Shown piece after piece: positions 47,417-56,145 of a stretch of DNA of 64,000 nt. Every line of letters starts with the position of its first letter. Within the stretch, counting starts at the first letter, position 1. Below the pieces are notes generated by a model. That model saw only the letters and a list, made by a program, of their open reading frames with translations, was not told the DNA's origin and ran no database searches. The DNA is from an uncultured Nesterenkonia sp. (GTDB lineage: Bacteria > Actinomycetota > Actinomycetes > Actinomycetales > Micrococcaceae). The position numbers were made by a program, and so were the translations under genes. The DNA is taken from positions 79,180 to 143,179 of the forward strand of contig CAMIAK010000006.1 of assembly GCA_946222885.1 (NCBI GenBank), in the 5' to 3' direction.

Positions 47417-48633
47417 TGAGCCAGACACCACCCACCCCGACGCCGACCTCCGCCACCTTCCCCGCCGGACCGCCCTCCCAGGGGGACCAGGACCCCGCCA
47501 AGGCGCTGCGTCCGCGGTCGCTGAACCAAGGCGTCCTGCCCCGCTGGTTCCTGCCGGCGATCCTGGCCGGCGCCGTCGTCCTGGGAGCGGCGCTCTCCTC
47601 CCTGATCGGGTTCAACTATGCGCTGTGGTTCATCTTCACGCTGCTGTTCTACCTGGTGGGCGCCTTCGTGCTGACCCTGCTGCAGACCAACCGCCGCAAA
47701 GCGGTGGACGTGCTGTGGAAGAATCTGGTCTACACGGCCTTCGTGCTGGCGATCATCCCGCTGGTCTCGGTGATCTGGTCGGTGACCTCCACCGGGTTCT
47801 CCGGACTGACCCATCCCGGCTTCTTCACCGAGGACATGCAGTCGGTGCGCTCCAGCGAGGAGCAGCGCATCCACGACGGCGAGGCCCCCATGTCCGGCGG
47901 CGTCTACCACGCGATCATCGGCTCCATGCTGATCACCGTGGCGGCCACCGTCATCTCCGTGCCCATCGGCATGCTGACCTCCATCTACCTGGTGGAGTAC
48001 TCCCGCGGCGGCCCGCTGAGCCGCGGCATCACCTTCTTCGTGGACGTGATGACCGGCATCCCCTCCATCGTGGCCGGACTGTTCGGGGCGGCCGCGGTGC
48101 AATCCATCCTCTCCATCGGCAACAGCATGGGGCTGTGGAGCATGGGCTCGGCGGACTACCGGATGGGCATCACCGCCGCCATCGCGCTCTCGGTGCTGAT
48201 GATCCCCGTGGTGGTGCGCACCACTGAGGAGATGCTCCGCGTGGTCCCCAACGAGCTGCGGGAGGCTTCCTACGCCCTGGGCGTGCGGAAGTGGCGCACC
48301 ATCCTGAAGGTGGTCATCCCGACGGCGATCTCCGGCATCGCGGCCGGCGTCACCCTGGCGATCGCCCGGGTCATCGGCGAGACCGCTCCGATCCTGCTCA
48401 CCGCGGGCATGCTGAACCGTGTGAACTGGGATATGTTCGGCGAGTGGATGATGACCCTGCCGGTCTACATCTACTGGACCTTCACCCACCCGGCCGCTCC
48501 CGCCGAGCTGGCCTACCTCTCCCATGAGCGGGCCTGGGGCGCGGCCCTGGTGCTGATCATCATCGTGATGGCGCTGAACCTGATCGCCCGCATCATCGCC
48601 ACGATCTTTGCCCCCAAGAAGACCGGCCGCTGA
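47416..48633 (+). CDS. pstA: Phosphate ABC transporter permease PstA
   Basis: 405 residues, about 100 longer than Escherichia coli PstA owing to an N-terminal extension with two extra helices (about 45-85), common in actinobacteria. The EAA loop is REASYALGVRKWRTILKVVIP. It overlaps pstC by one base (TGATG). Confidence 0.95.
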   Translation: MSQTPPTPTPTSATFPAGPPSQGDQDPAKALRPRSLNQGVLPRWFLPAILAGAVVLGAALSSLIGFNYALWFIFTLLFYLVGAFVLTLLQTNRRKAVDVLWKNLVYTAFVLAIIPLVSVIWSVTSTGFSGLTHPGFFTEDMQSVRSSEEQRIHDGEAPMSGGVYHAIIGSMLITVAATVISVPIGMLTSIYLVEYSRGGPLSRGITFFVDVMTGIPSIVAGLFGAAAVQSILSIGNSMGLWSMGSADYRMGITAAIALSVLMIPVVVRTTEEMLRVVPNELREASYALGVRKWRTILKVVIPTAISGIAAGVTLAIARVIGETAPILLTAGMLNRVNWDMFGEWMMTLPVYIYWTFTHPAAPAELAYLSHERAWGAALVLIIIVMALNLIARIIATIFAPKKTGR

Positions 48634-48679
48634 GCAGGCCGTCCCTGGCCTCCCGGCAGCAGAAAGAGAACAGGCACAC

Positions 48680-49459
48680 ATGTCGAAGAGCATCACCGCC
48701 AAGGACCTCAACGTCTACTACGGCGACTTCCTCGCCGTCGAAGGGGTCAACATCGAGATCGCGGCCCGGTCGGTGACCGCGTTCATCGGCCCCTCCGGCT
48801 GCGGCAAGACCACCTTCCTGCGCACCCTGAACCGCATGCACGAGGTGCTCCCCGGCGCACGGGTGGAGGGGGAGCTGCTGCTCGACGGCGACAACATCTA
48901 CGGCGCCGGCGTGGACCCGGTGACCGTGCGTTCCATGGTCGGCATGGTCTTCCAGCGGCCCAACCCCTTCCCCACCATGAGCATCCGGGAGAACGTCCTG
49001 GCCGGCTATAAGCTCAACGGCGCCCGGCTCTCGAAGGCCAAGGCCGATGAGATCGTGGAGGACGCGCTCAAGGGCGCCAACCTCTGGAACGAGGTCAAGG
49101 ACCGCCTGGACAAGCCGGGATCCGGGCTCTCCGGCGGCCAGCAGCAGCGTCTGTGCATCGCCCGGACCATCGCGGTGAAGCCTGATGTGATCCTCATGGA
49201 CGAGCCCTGCTCGGCGCTGGACCCCATCTCCACCCTGGCGATCGAGGACCTCATCCACGAGCTCAAGCAGGAGTACACGGTCGTCATCGTCACCCACAAC
49301 ATGCAGCAGGCGGCCCGCGTCTCCGAGAAGACCGCCTTCTTCAACATCGCGGGGACAGGCAAGCCGGGCAAGATGATCGAGTACGACCAGACGGCGACCA
49401 TCTTCAACAACCCTGCCAACGAGCAGACCGAGCGCTACGTCTCCGGCAAGTTCGGCTGA
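48680..49459 (+). CDS. pstB: Phosphate ABC transporter ATPase PstB
   Basis: 259 residues. Walker A GPSGCGKTT, signature LSGGQQQRLCIAR, Walker B VILMDEPCSALDP and the PstB-specific MVFQRPNPFPTMS stretch are present. The ATG at 48680 (MSKSITAKDLNVYYG) is used; upstream in-frame codons are not conserved. Last gene of pstSCAB, converging on pit with only 16 bases between. A phoU gene does not follow. Confidence 0.96.
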   Translation: MSKSITAKDLNVYYGDFLAVEGVNIEIAARSVTAFIGPSGCGKTTFLRTLNRMHEVLPGARVEGELLLDGDNIYGAGVDPVTVRSMVGMVFQRPNPFPTMSIRENVLAGYKLNGARLSKAKADEIVEDALKGANLWNEVKDRLDKPGSGLSGGQQQRLCIARTIAVKPDVILMDEPCSALDPISTLAIEDLIHELKQEYTVVIVTHNMQQAARVSEKTAFFNIAGTGKPGKMIEYDQTATIFNNPANEQTERYVSGKFG

Positions 49460-49475
49460 TCCGGGCTCTTTCGGT

Positions 49476-50492
49476 TCAGGTCAGCAGCGGGCTCATCGCC
49501 AGGGTCAGGATCGCCGTCGCGGCTCCGGCGGCCAGCGGGGTGGCGGCCCAGTAGAGGAAGATGCGGATGAACTGCCTCCAGTTCACCGTCGCGAAGCGCT
49601 GGTTCGATCCTGCGCCGATGATCGAGGACGCCGCCACCAGTGAGGTGGACAGCGGCAGCGCCAGGCCGATGGAGCCGATGAACAGCAGGCCGGAGGTCGC
49701 CGTCGTGGAGACCATGCCGCGCAGCGGATCGATCGCGACCAGCCGGTGGCCCAGCACATGCCCGATCCGCCAGCCGCCGGTGAGGCAGCCGGCGCTGATC
49801 AGCAGCGCGAACAGGACGTAGGCATAGGGCATCCAGCCCTGGGCGTCCTGCACCCCGCCGGCGGTCAGCGCGATGAGCAGCACGAAGGAGAACCGCTGTC
49901 CCTGCTGCAGGCCGGTGCCCAGGCTGGTGACGCCCACAGAGACCGACTGCACGGTCCGGGAGATCCGGTTGACCTCATCCGGGTCCTCACCCTTGGCGAA
50001 GCGCACTGCGGCGAAGACCAGCAGATACGCCAGCCCGAAGGCCACCAGCGGCGAGATCAGCAGCGTCATCAGCGGCGCGAACCAGGGCAGGCTCAGTACG
50101 GCGGAGGCCTCCAGGCCCTCTACGGCGACGGCGGCCAGCGATCCTCCCATCACTGCGGCCAGCAGGGCGTGGGTGATGGAGGTGGGCATCCCCCGGAAGT
50201 AGGTGAACAGGGACCAGGCGCACACTGAGGCCAGCGCGGAGAGCAGGACCCCCAATGTCAGCTCCGGGTCCATGGACGGGAACTCGAACCATGCGAACAG
50301 GTAGATGCCCAGGGGCAGCGCCAGCAGCACCCCCACGGCGTTGAAGGCTGCGGCCACCCGGGTGGCGACCGAGGGGGTCAGCGCCCGGGTCCGCACCGGG
50401 ATGGCGATGGAGTTGGCGACGTCGTGCATGCCCGCCACATAGAGGGTCGGGGCCATCAGGGCGCCCACCAGGATCAGCAGGATCAGTTCCAC
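49476..50492 (-). CDS. pit: Low-affinity inorganic phosphate transporter (PiT family)
   Basis: 338 residues, about ten helices. The two PiT signatures are recognisable: GMHDVANSIAIPVRTRAL near the N-terminus and the second, degenerate copy near DAQGWMPYAYVLF (the usual GxNDxxN has become GGVQDAQGW). The second repeat departs from the canonical Asn-Asp, which is odd. Proton- or sodium-coupled phosphate uptake is the family role. It starts ten bases after the DUF47 gene. Confidence 0.85.
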   Translation of the reverse strand: MELILLILVGALMAPTLYVAGMHDVANSIAIPVRTRALTPSVATRVAAAFNAVGVLLALPLGIYLFAWFEFPSMDPELTLGVLLSALASVCAWSLFTYFRGMPTSITHALLAAVMGGSLAAVAVEGLEASAVLSLPWFAPLMTLLISPLVAFGLAYLLVFAAVRFAKGEDPDEVNRISRTVQSVSVGVTSLGTGLQQGQRFSFVLLIALTAGGVQDAQGWMPYAYVLFALLISAGCLTGGWRIGHVLGHRLVAIDPLRGMVSTTATSGLLFIGSIGLALPLSTSLVAASSIIGAGSNQRFATVNWRQFIRIFLYWAATPLAAGAATAILTLAMSPLLT

Positions 50493-50502
50493 GGCCGGCC
50501 CG

Positions 50503-51114
50503 TCAGGATTCGCGCACGATGATGGAGCCTGCGGTGACCGCCACGGTCCGCTGGGCCTCGACCGCGGAGAGCATGGCCTGGGCGATCTCGGTCTGCTGCA
50601 GGGCGATGTTCGGCTGGAAGGCGCTGTCGGTGGAGATGATCCATTCGCGGTGGGTCCGGTTGGCCTGCTTGGCCAGGCGCTGCATCTGGATCCAATAGTC
50701 CTCGAGCTGGTCGAAGTCGTCCAGCCGGGAGAGCGCGGCGATCGTCAGGTCGACCTGGCGGCTGAGCGTCTCCACCTGTTCGGAGCTCTGCGGCGCCAGC
50801 TTCAGGTGTTCGCGGGCGATGATGAAGTCCCCGGCCGCCACCACATGCTCCATCGTGCGGTTCAGCTGTTGGGAGAGGGCGTAGATGTCCTGGCGGGGCA
50901 GCGGGGTCAGGAAGACGCTGCGCATATGGGTCATCAGGTTGAAGTGCAGGTCCATCGCATTGCCCTCCAGGCTCAGCAGCTCCTCGCGGAGGGCCTGGCG
51001 CTCGCCGTCGGGCGTGCCCAGCAGCTGGGAGAGGAGCTGGACGCCCGAGCGGACCTCGCGGGCGATCTTCGTCAGCAGCTCAGCGGCCTGCGACTGGCCT
51101 CGGCGTGCGATCAT
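50503..51114 (-). CDS. DUF47 / PhoU-like accessory protein of Pit
   Basis: 203 residues, all helical, with no membrane segment. The family (DUF47, PhoU-like fold) is regularly encoded directly upstream of pit and is thought to control it. LEGNAMDLHFNLMTHMRSVFLTPLPRQDIYALSQQLN is the core; the metal-binding ExxxD pattern appears as EGNAMD. The next gene, pit, begins ten bases after the stop. Confidence 0.85.
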   Translation of the reverse strand: MIARRGQSQAAELLTKIAREVRSGVQLLSQLLGTPDGERQALREELLSLEGNAMDLHFNLMTHMRSVFLTPLPRQDIYALSQQLNRTMEHVVAAGDFIIAREHLKLAPQSSEQVETLSRQVDLTIAALSRLDDFDQLEDYWIQMQRLAKQANRTHREWIISTDSAFQPNIALQQTEIAQAMLSAVEAQRTVAVTAGSIIVRES

Positions 51115-51431
51115 GCGGTGCTTGTCCCTGTCCAGATGAACGAGTGATGTCTTACAGACGGGGAGTGTATAGCGCCAAAGTTAACTCGCCGACACTGTTC
51201 GAAGGGCCTCGCGGGGGAGGGAGGAAGTTTAGGAGTGCCGGGCTGGGAACGCCTCACGGCGCGTGGCCGCTCGTAGCGGCTGATGGTTGGAGCCCGGGGG
51301 TTACCTGCAGCCCGGCACGTACTCCAGTGTGCTCCCGCTCCGGGGGTGAGGTCAACGCGCAGCCTGCTGACGTGAGATTTCTCAAAGCACAGCCGGTGCT
51401 CGGCCGACTGCTCCGGCCCGCGCCGACCCCG
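51115..51431. other. 317-base gap with a structured element
   Basis: No credible gene on either strand. On the minus strand TATACA/TACACT around 51170-51165 could be the -10 region of the DUF47-pit pair. The main feature is the 94-bp inverted-repeat element at 51232-51325, listed separately. Confidence 0.5.
51232..51325. other. 94-bp hairpin element, candidate structured RNA
   Basis: GTGCCGGGCTG (51235-51245) is perfectly complementary to CAGCCCGGCAC (51308-51318); GGA and TCC extend the stem past a four-base bulge. Inside are two smaller perfect hairpins, CGCC-TCA-CGGCG type and GCCGCT-CGT-AGCGGC. No known riboswitch core was recognised on either strand. Confidence 0.5.
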
Positions 51432-51797
51432 TCAGCCGCGGCTGTTCTCCTCCACCCAGTCCAGATAGGTCCGGCTGCCGCCGATGATCGGCAGCACGAT
51501 GATCTCCGGCTCCTCATAGGGGTGTCGCTCCTGGAGGAGCACCTGCAGGGGCTCGGCCGCTGATGCGCTGGTCTTGAGGTTCAGCAGCAGCTCGGGATCC
51601 TGGTGGACCTCGCCCTGCCAGCGGTAGAAGCTGCGGACCTCGGAGACCTGTACGCAGGCGGCCAGCCGGGCGTCCACTGCGGCGGAGGCCAGCGCCTCTG
51701 CGGCCTCGGCGGAGTCCACCGTGGTCTGGACGGTGACGTGGGCAGCCGTGGTGGAGACGGAGGAGGCGGTGCTGCCGGCGTCGTCGGTGGTGTTCAT
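51432..51797 (-). CDS. cutA: CutA1 divalent-cation tolerance protein
   Basis: 121 residues. Conserved marks are ARLAACVQVSEVRSFYRWQGEV, the ELLLNLKTS strand and HPYEEPEIIVLPI. CutA forms a very stable trimer with a ferredoxin-like fold; its function outside copper tolerance is unclear. An N-terminal Ser/Thr/Asp-rich tail of about 18 residues precedes the domain. GAGGAG lies before the ATG. Confidence 0.93.
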   Translation of the reverse strand: MNTTDDAGSTASSVSTTAAHVTVQTTVDSAEAAEALASAAVDARLAACVQVSEVRSFYRWQGEVHQDPELLLNLKTSASAAEPLQVLLQERHPYEEPEIIVLPIIGGSRTYLDWVEENSRG

Positions 51798-51861
51798 GGG
51801 GCTCCTCAGAGAGCGCCGTAAGGGCGCGGTGTCAGGGTGACCAGGGTCTGCACGAGCAGGG

Positions 51862-52335
51862 TCAGGAGGGTTCGACGGCGGTGGGGGTGCCGCCGGTGAT
51901 CCGCACCAGGTCCGTATAGGTGGTGGGGAAGACCGTCTTCGGGTGGCCGGCCGCGGCCCAGACCTCTTCGTAGGGCGCCAGGGCGGTGTCCACGAAGGTG
52001 CGCACCGGGGCCGGATGCCCCACGGGGGCGACGCCGCCGATGACCTGTCCGGTGGCCTCCTTCACGGTCTCCTTGGAGGCCCGCCCGATGGTCCCGCCGA
52101 GCTGTTCGCCCAACCAGGTGGTGTCCACCCGGTGGGCCCCGGAGGTCAGCACCAGGATGGGCTCCCCGTCCAGGGTGAAGACCAGCGAATTGGCGATCTG
52201 GCCGACCTCGACGCCGAGGGCCTCGGCGGCCAGCTGGGCGGTGGTGACGGCGTCGTCGAACCAGGTGATCTCAGGGTGCAGTCCGTGCTCCGCCAGAGCC
52301 GCCTGCACCTGTTCGACCGAAGGATGGGAACTCAT
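51862..52335 (-). CDS. ybaK: YbaK/EbsC family aminoacyl-tRNA deacylase
   Basis: 157 residues. The deacylase domain includes VGQIANSLVFTLDGEPILVLTSG, the GRASKETVKEATGQVIGGVAPVGH block with the catalytic Lys, and VWAAAGHPKTVFPTTYTDL. The family hydrolyses mischarged tRNA (Cys- or Ala-tRNA(Pro)). TAGGTT is seven bases before the ATG on the minus strand, consistent with a leaderless start. Confidence 0.9.
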   Translation of the reverse strand: MSSHPSVEQVQAALAEHGLHPEITWFDDAVTTAQLAAEALGVEVGQIANSLVFTLDGEPILVLTSGAHRVDTTWLGEQLGGTIGRASKETVKEATGQVIGGVAPVGHPAPVRTFVDTALAPYEEVWAAAGHPKTVFPTTYTDLVRITGGTPTAVEPS

Positions 52336-52371
52336 GCTCCCAACCTAGCAATCCCTCCGGCGGCATCGCCC

Positions 52372-52435
52372 GTGCATGGGGTTTCTGCGCATGCATACCC
52401 TGCCCAGGGGGTGCACGCGCAGAAACCCCATGCAT
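52372..52435. repeat. 64-bp palindrome, family B copy 2
   Basis: TGCATGGGGTTTCTGCGC pairs with its exact complement at the right end; the arms continue as RTGCA on both sides. Relative to 28373-28436, the fourth arm G:C pair is inverted on both sides, preserving pairing. It lies between divergent genes, 36 bases from the ybaK start. Confidence 0.85.
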
Positions 52436-52477
52436 CCGCGGCTCATCCCCGCGGGGTGCGGCTGTATCCTGAAGCCC

Positions 52478-52696
52478 ATGACCCTGGATCGTGAGAGGGC
52501 GGGCACAGGCCGCAGCGTCCGGCGTCGTGCGTGGCTGCTGACGGCGATCCCGGTGATCATGCTGGCGATGTTCGTGGTGCCCTACACGCTGCTGCGTGAG
52601 GTGGACGCCTGGTACGGCAGCGCCCTGTTCTGGATGGTGGCCACGGCAGCAGTGATCGCGCTCAACGTGGTCCTCTCCCGGGACTGGGAGGACTGA
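52478..52696 (+). CDS. Small two-helix protein paired with a sodium symporter
   Basis: 72 residues. A basic N-terminus is followed by two helices (about 18-38 and 46-66). Small proteins of this kind (DUF3311/DUF997 class) are commonly encoded before sodium:solute symporters and may assist them. It ends four bases before the symporter start. TATCCT lies eight bases ahead of the ATG, so the operon transcript is probably leaderless. Confidence 0.75.
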   Translation: MTLDRERAGTGRSVRRRAWLLTAIPVIMLAMFVVPYTLLREVDAWYGSALFWMVATAAVIALNVVLSRDWED

Positions 52697-52700
52697 GCCC

Positions 52701-54206
52701 ATGCCGGCAGAGTGGGTCTGGACGGGTGTGGCCGCCTATGTGGTGCTGGCGCTCGCCGCCGCGTACTTCTCCCGCGCGGGCCGCTCCGAGGACATGTCCG
52801 GCTACTTCCTGGGCGGACGCCGGATGGGCGGCTTCGTCTCGGCGATGAGCTACAGCGCCACCACCTACAGCGCCTTCATGATGATCGGCCTGGCCGGGCT
52901 GACCTACGCCGGCGGGGTGGGGGCGCTGGGCTTCGAGCTGCTCTACCTGTGCGGGGTCACCCTGGTGCTGGTCTTCGGCCCCCGGTTCTGGCGCGTGGGC
53001 AAGAGGTTCGGCTACATCACGCCTTCAGAGATGATCGGTCACCGCTACGGCAGCCGTACGGCGGGGGCGACGACGGCGCTGGCCAGCTGCATCTTCCTCA
53101 TCCCCTACGCTGCGGTCCAGCTGGCCGGGGTCGGGTACCTGCTCTCCGGGATGACCGGCGGGGCGATCAGCTTCACCCAGGGGACGCTGCTGGCGATGGC
53201 GCTGGCGATCGTCTTCGCGATGGTGGCCGGGCTGCGGTCGGTGGCCTGGACGGACTCGCTGCAGTCGGTCCTGATGATCACCAGCGCCAGCCTGGTGGTG
53301 ATCGTGGTGATCTGGCAGTTCGGCGGCCTCGGGGCCTTCTTCGACGGCGTGGCGGAGCAGCCCGGCGCGATGAGCGTTCCGGGGGAGGGGTACTTCACCT
53401 TCAGCACCTTCCTGGCGCTGACCCTGCCGTGGATCTTCTTCTCCATCTCCAACCCGCAGGTCAGCCAGCGGCTCTTCACCCCCGGCTCCATGAAGGACCT
53501 GCGGCGGATGCTGCTGGGCTTCATGGTCTTCGGCCTCGTCTACACCTTCGTCTCGGTGTTCTGGGGCTTCGCCGCCCGGCTGCACTTCCCGGATCTGGAG
53601 TCCAGCGATATGGCGACGCCGACGCTGCTGGGCTCCGACCTGGTCCCCACCCCGCTGGCGCTGATCGTGATGATCGGCATCCTGGCTGCCTGTGTGTCCA
53701 CCATCGACTCGATCATGCTGACCCTGTCCTCCTCGCTCAGCAGGGACGTCTATGCGGCGGTGCGCCCGCGGACCGGTGAGAGGGGACAGCTGCTGCTGGG
53801 CAAGATCGCCCTGCCGGTGATCGCCGGACTGGCCTATTGGTTCGCCCATCTGGAGCTGGACCTGATCGCGGTCCTCTCCGTCTCAGCCTCGGCCGGGCTG
53901 CTGGTGCTGGTCCCGCCCACAGTGGGCGCCTTCTTCTGGAGGCGCGGCACTGCGGCAGGTGTGATCGTCTCCGTGGTGCTGGCCGGGGGACTGGTCCTGG
54001 GGCTCGAGGCCACCGGTACGCTCTTCCTGGGCCAGGGCAGCGGCGTCTGGGGGCTGCTGGTCTCGGTGATCCTGTTCGTGGGAGTCAGTCTGCTGACGCC
54101 GACGCCGCGCGAGCGGGCGGAGGAGTTCATCGGAGCCTCCCGGCGTCCCCGGCGGAGGAGAAGGGCTGACGACGCCGCCGGCCTCTCCTCTACTATGCGG
54201 ACATGA
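52701..54206 (+). CDS. Sodium:solute symporter (SSS family)
   Basis: 501 residues, about thirteen helices. Early helices carry GYFLGGRRMGGFVSAMSYSATTYSAFMMIGLAGLTY-type residues of the SSS family (split here as GGRRMGG and SATTYSAFM); ACVSTIDSIMLTLSSSLSRD in the later helix is typical. PanF, PutP and monocarboxylate carriers share this fold, so the substrate is undetermined. The preceding small protein recalls YhdT-PanF. A basic tail (RRPRRRRRADD) ends the protein. The stop overlaps the VOC gene start. Confidence 0.9.
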   Translation: MPAEWVWTGVAAYVVLALAAAYFSRAGRSEDMSGYFLGGRRMGGFVSAMSYSATTYSAFMMIGLAGLTYAGGVGALGFELLYLCGVTLVLVFGPRFWRVGKRFGYITPSEMIGHRYGSRTAGATTALASCIFLIPYAAVQLAGVGYLLSGMTGGAISFTQGTLLAMALAIVFAMVAGLRSVAWTDSLQSVLMITSASLVVIVVIWQFGGLGAFFDGVAEQPGAMSVPGEGYFTFSTFLALTLPWIFFSISNPQVSQRLFTPGSMKDLRRMLLGFMVFGLVYTFVSVFWGFAARLHFPDLESSDMATPTLLGSDLVPTPLALIVMIGILAACVSTIDSIMLTLSSSLSRDVYAAVRPRTGERGQLLLGKIALPVIAGLAYWFAHLELDLIAVLSVSASAGLLVLVPPTVGAFFWRRGTAAGVIVSVVLAGGLVLGLEATGTLFLGQGSGVWGLLVSVILFVGVSLLTPTPRERAEEFIGASRRPRRRRRADDAAGLSSTMRT

Positions 54207-54598
54207 GCTTCTCACGGCAGATCGTGGTCCTGGACGCGGCCGACGTCGAAGCCGTCGCCACCTTCTGGGCGGGCTTCTACGGCGGCGTCGTCGTGCGTTC
54301 CGATGAGGACTGGTATGAGATCCGGGTGGGGGATGACTACCCGCTGGCCGTCCAGCGTGTGGAGGACCATGTCCGCCCGGACTGGCCCGACGGGGAGCCG
54401 CAGCAGGTGCACCTGGACTTCTTCGTGGAGGATCTGCAGGCGGAGCATGACCGGATCATGGGCCTGGGTGCGGAGCTGCTGAAGCCGGCCAGCGATTCCG
54501 GCGCATCCACCGGCTTCCAGGTCTACGCGGACCCGGCCGGCCACCCCTTCTGCCTCTGCTGGGGCTGGGAGGCCTGGCGGGAGCACCTGCGGGGCTGA
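54203..54598 (+). CDS. VOC (glyoxalase-like) family protein
   Basis: 131 residues. Two beta-alpha-beta-beta-beta modules are recognisable: IVVLDAADVEAVATFWAGFYG at the start and VHLDFFVEDLQAEHDRIMGLGAELL, ending in VYADPAGHPFCLCW, which is typical of the resistance/dioxygenase superfamily. The substrate is unknown. The ATG overlaps the symporter stop (ATGA), and TACTAT lies seven bases ahead, so it may also be transcribed alone as a leaderless mRNA. Confidence 0.85.
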   Translation: MSFSRQIVVLDAADVEAVATFWAGFYGGVVVRSDEDWYEIRVGDDYPLAVQRVEDHVRPDWPDGEPQQVHLDFFVEDLQAEHDRIMGLGAELLKPASDSGASTGFQVYADPAGHPFCLCWGWEAWREHLRG

Positions 54599-54611
54599 GC
54601 AGTTCAGCCTC

Positions 54612-55145
54612 TCAGAGGTTCAGCTGCTTCTTCAGCTGCGCCCAGAACTCGCGGCCCGGGGCAGGGTCGACGTCGAAGAGCTGGGCGTAGTGCTCATGCA
54701 GATCGCCCCAGCCTGCGTGGGCCTCCTCCTCAGAGAGCGCAACGCCCTCCAGGAGGCTGTCCAGGCGGTCGAAGTAGGTGTGCCAGCCGGCCGCGGTCTG
54801 CGCGGCGGGGGTGTTCGCGTCGCCGAAGGCGTGCAGGAAGGTGAGCCTGCAGGAGGCTTCGTCGCCCTCCAGCTCGAACCGGTAGGAGTCGCCGTTGAAG
54901 GTCCAGACGAGGACGCGGGGAGCCTCGGCCTCGAGGACCTCGCCGGTCATGCCGTAGGCCTCCAGCTGCTCACCGGCCTGCGGGCCCCACTCGACGGCGG
55001 CGGGGAACCACTGTTCCAGCTCGGAGGGTGTGGAGACCGCACGCCATACGCGCTCCTGGGAGTGGGGGAGCTCGCGCACGAAGCGCAGAGCCGGGCTGCC
55101 GTCGAGGATCTCCAGAGCGCCGTCGCGGGTCTTCTTCTCAGTCAT
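54612..55145 (-). CDS. SRPBCC (AHSA1-like) domain protein
   Basis: 177 residues with the START/Bet v1-like pattern RELPHSQERVWRAVSTPSELEQWFPAAVEWGP near the N-terminus and GWHTYFDRLDSLLEG near the end. Such proteins bind hydrophobic ligands; function here is unknown. Its ATG overlaps the stop of the EamA gene (ATGA), so the two are cotranscribed. Confidence 0.85.
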   Translation of the reverse strand: MTEKKTRDGALEILDGSPALRFVRELPHSQERVWRAVSTPSELEQWFPAAVEWGPQAGEQLEAYGMTGEVLEAEAPRVLVWTFNGDSYRFELEGDEASCRLTFLHAFGDANTPAAQTAAGWHTYFDRLDSLLEGVALSEEEAHAGWGDLHEHYAQLFDVDPAPGREFWAQLKKQLNL

Positions 55146-56074
55146 GGGTTCTCCTTCAGGTGGTCTTCGAGGCGGTGGAGGCGGTCGCCGCAGAGGTTAT
55201 GGCGACGCCGGGAGGCGAGCCCCGACCCCAGCAGAACCCCTGCCAGGACGAGTGCCGAGCCTGCCAGCTCCGCAGGATGGGGGTGTTCGCCCAGGGTAGC
55301 CCAGGCGGCCAGCATGCCGACCACCGGGACCAGCAGCGAGTAGGGTGCGACCGTGCCCGCAGGGTGTCTGCGCATCAGCCACACCCAGATCACCGGTGCC
55401 GCCACCGTGCCCAGCAGAATGGTGTACCCGAGGCCCAGCCAGGCCGGGATCGCCTCCGCCGTCCCGGAGGTCAGCAGGGCTTCGAGCACCTGTTCAGGCC
55501 CTTCGATCAGCAGTGAGGCCACCAGCATCGGGAGGGGCGGGACCACAGACATCCACAGCACCAGTGCCGAGGGCCGGTCAGTCCGGGCCTGCCGGACGGT
55601 CAGGTTCCCGAACGCCCAGCCCAGGGCTCCCAGGATCACCAGAAGGAACGGGATGAGGGCCGTCGGCTCCGCCCGCACCGCGCCCACCAGGCACAGCCCC
55701 AGCAGCGCGGTCCCCACTCCTGCGGCCGTGCCGGCGGAGAGCGTCTCCCGGAGGAAGATCCGTCCCAGCAGCACGGTGAAGGGCGCGGCGGCGCTCAGCA
55801 CCAGGGCGGACAGGCCCACCGGGAATCCCGCGGCCAGGCCCAGGTAGAGGCCGATGAACTGGACCGTCCCCGTGCCGAGGCCGAACAGCAGCAGGTGCTT
55901 CACCCGCACGCGCGGCCAGGGGACCAGCAGGACGGTGATGAGCGCGAGCGGCAGGAACCGCAGCACCACCAGCAGCAGCGGAGGGAACTGCTCCAGCGAA
56001 TAGTGGATGGCGAGCACGTTGCCGCCCCACAGGGCTGCGGCGAGGATCGCGAGGAGGATGTGTGGAAAGGGCAC
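55142..56074 (-). CDS. EamA/DMT family transporter
   Basis: 310 residues from a GTG with GAGG eight bases upstream; open frame further upstream overlaps the LysR promoter and is unlikely. Ten helices in two EamA halves (HILLAILAAALWGGNVLAI at the start). Divergent from a LysR regulator with 71 bases between starts, the usual arrangement for a regulated exporter of the RhtA/YedA kind. Substrate unknown. Confidence 0.88.
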   Translation of the reverse strand: MPFPHILLAILAAALWGGNVLAIHYSLEQFPPLLLVVLRFLPLALITVLLVPWPRVRVKHLLLFGLGTGTVQFIGLYLGLAAGFPVGLSALVLSAAAPFTVLLGRIFLRETLSAGTAAGVGTALLGLCLVGAVRAEPTALIPFLLVILGALGWAFGNLTVRQARTDRPSALVLWMSVVPPLPMLVASLLIEGPEQVLEALLTSGTAEAIPAWLGLGYTILLGTVAAPVIWVWLMRRHPAGTVAPYSLLVPVVGMLAAWATLGEHPHPAELAGSALVLAGVLLGSGLASRRRHNLCGDRLHRLEDHLKENP

Positions 56075-56145
56075 CCGTTCATCCTCAGGGCCATCTCCGT
56101 GAAGGACCAGCGAATCTTTCTGTGCTGTGCCTTTAGGATCCCTAC

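Noticed and set aside
51232..51325. Known riboswitch or SRP/RNase P RNA
   Set aside because: The GGTCAGGTCCGGAAGGAAGC core of SRP RNA, the RNase P cores and the conserved cores of cobalamin, TPP, fluoride and c-di-AMP switches were not found.
52376..52477. N-terminal extension of the small symporter-linked protein through the family B palindrome (MGFLRMH...)
   Set aside because: It is only translation of the palindrome arm; both B copies give similar peptides on either strand, and the ATG at 52478 has a -10 box eight bases ahead.
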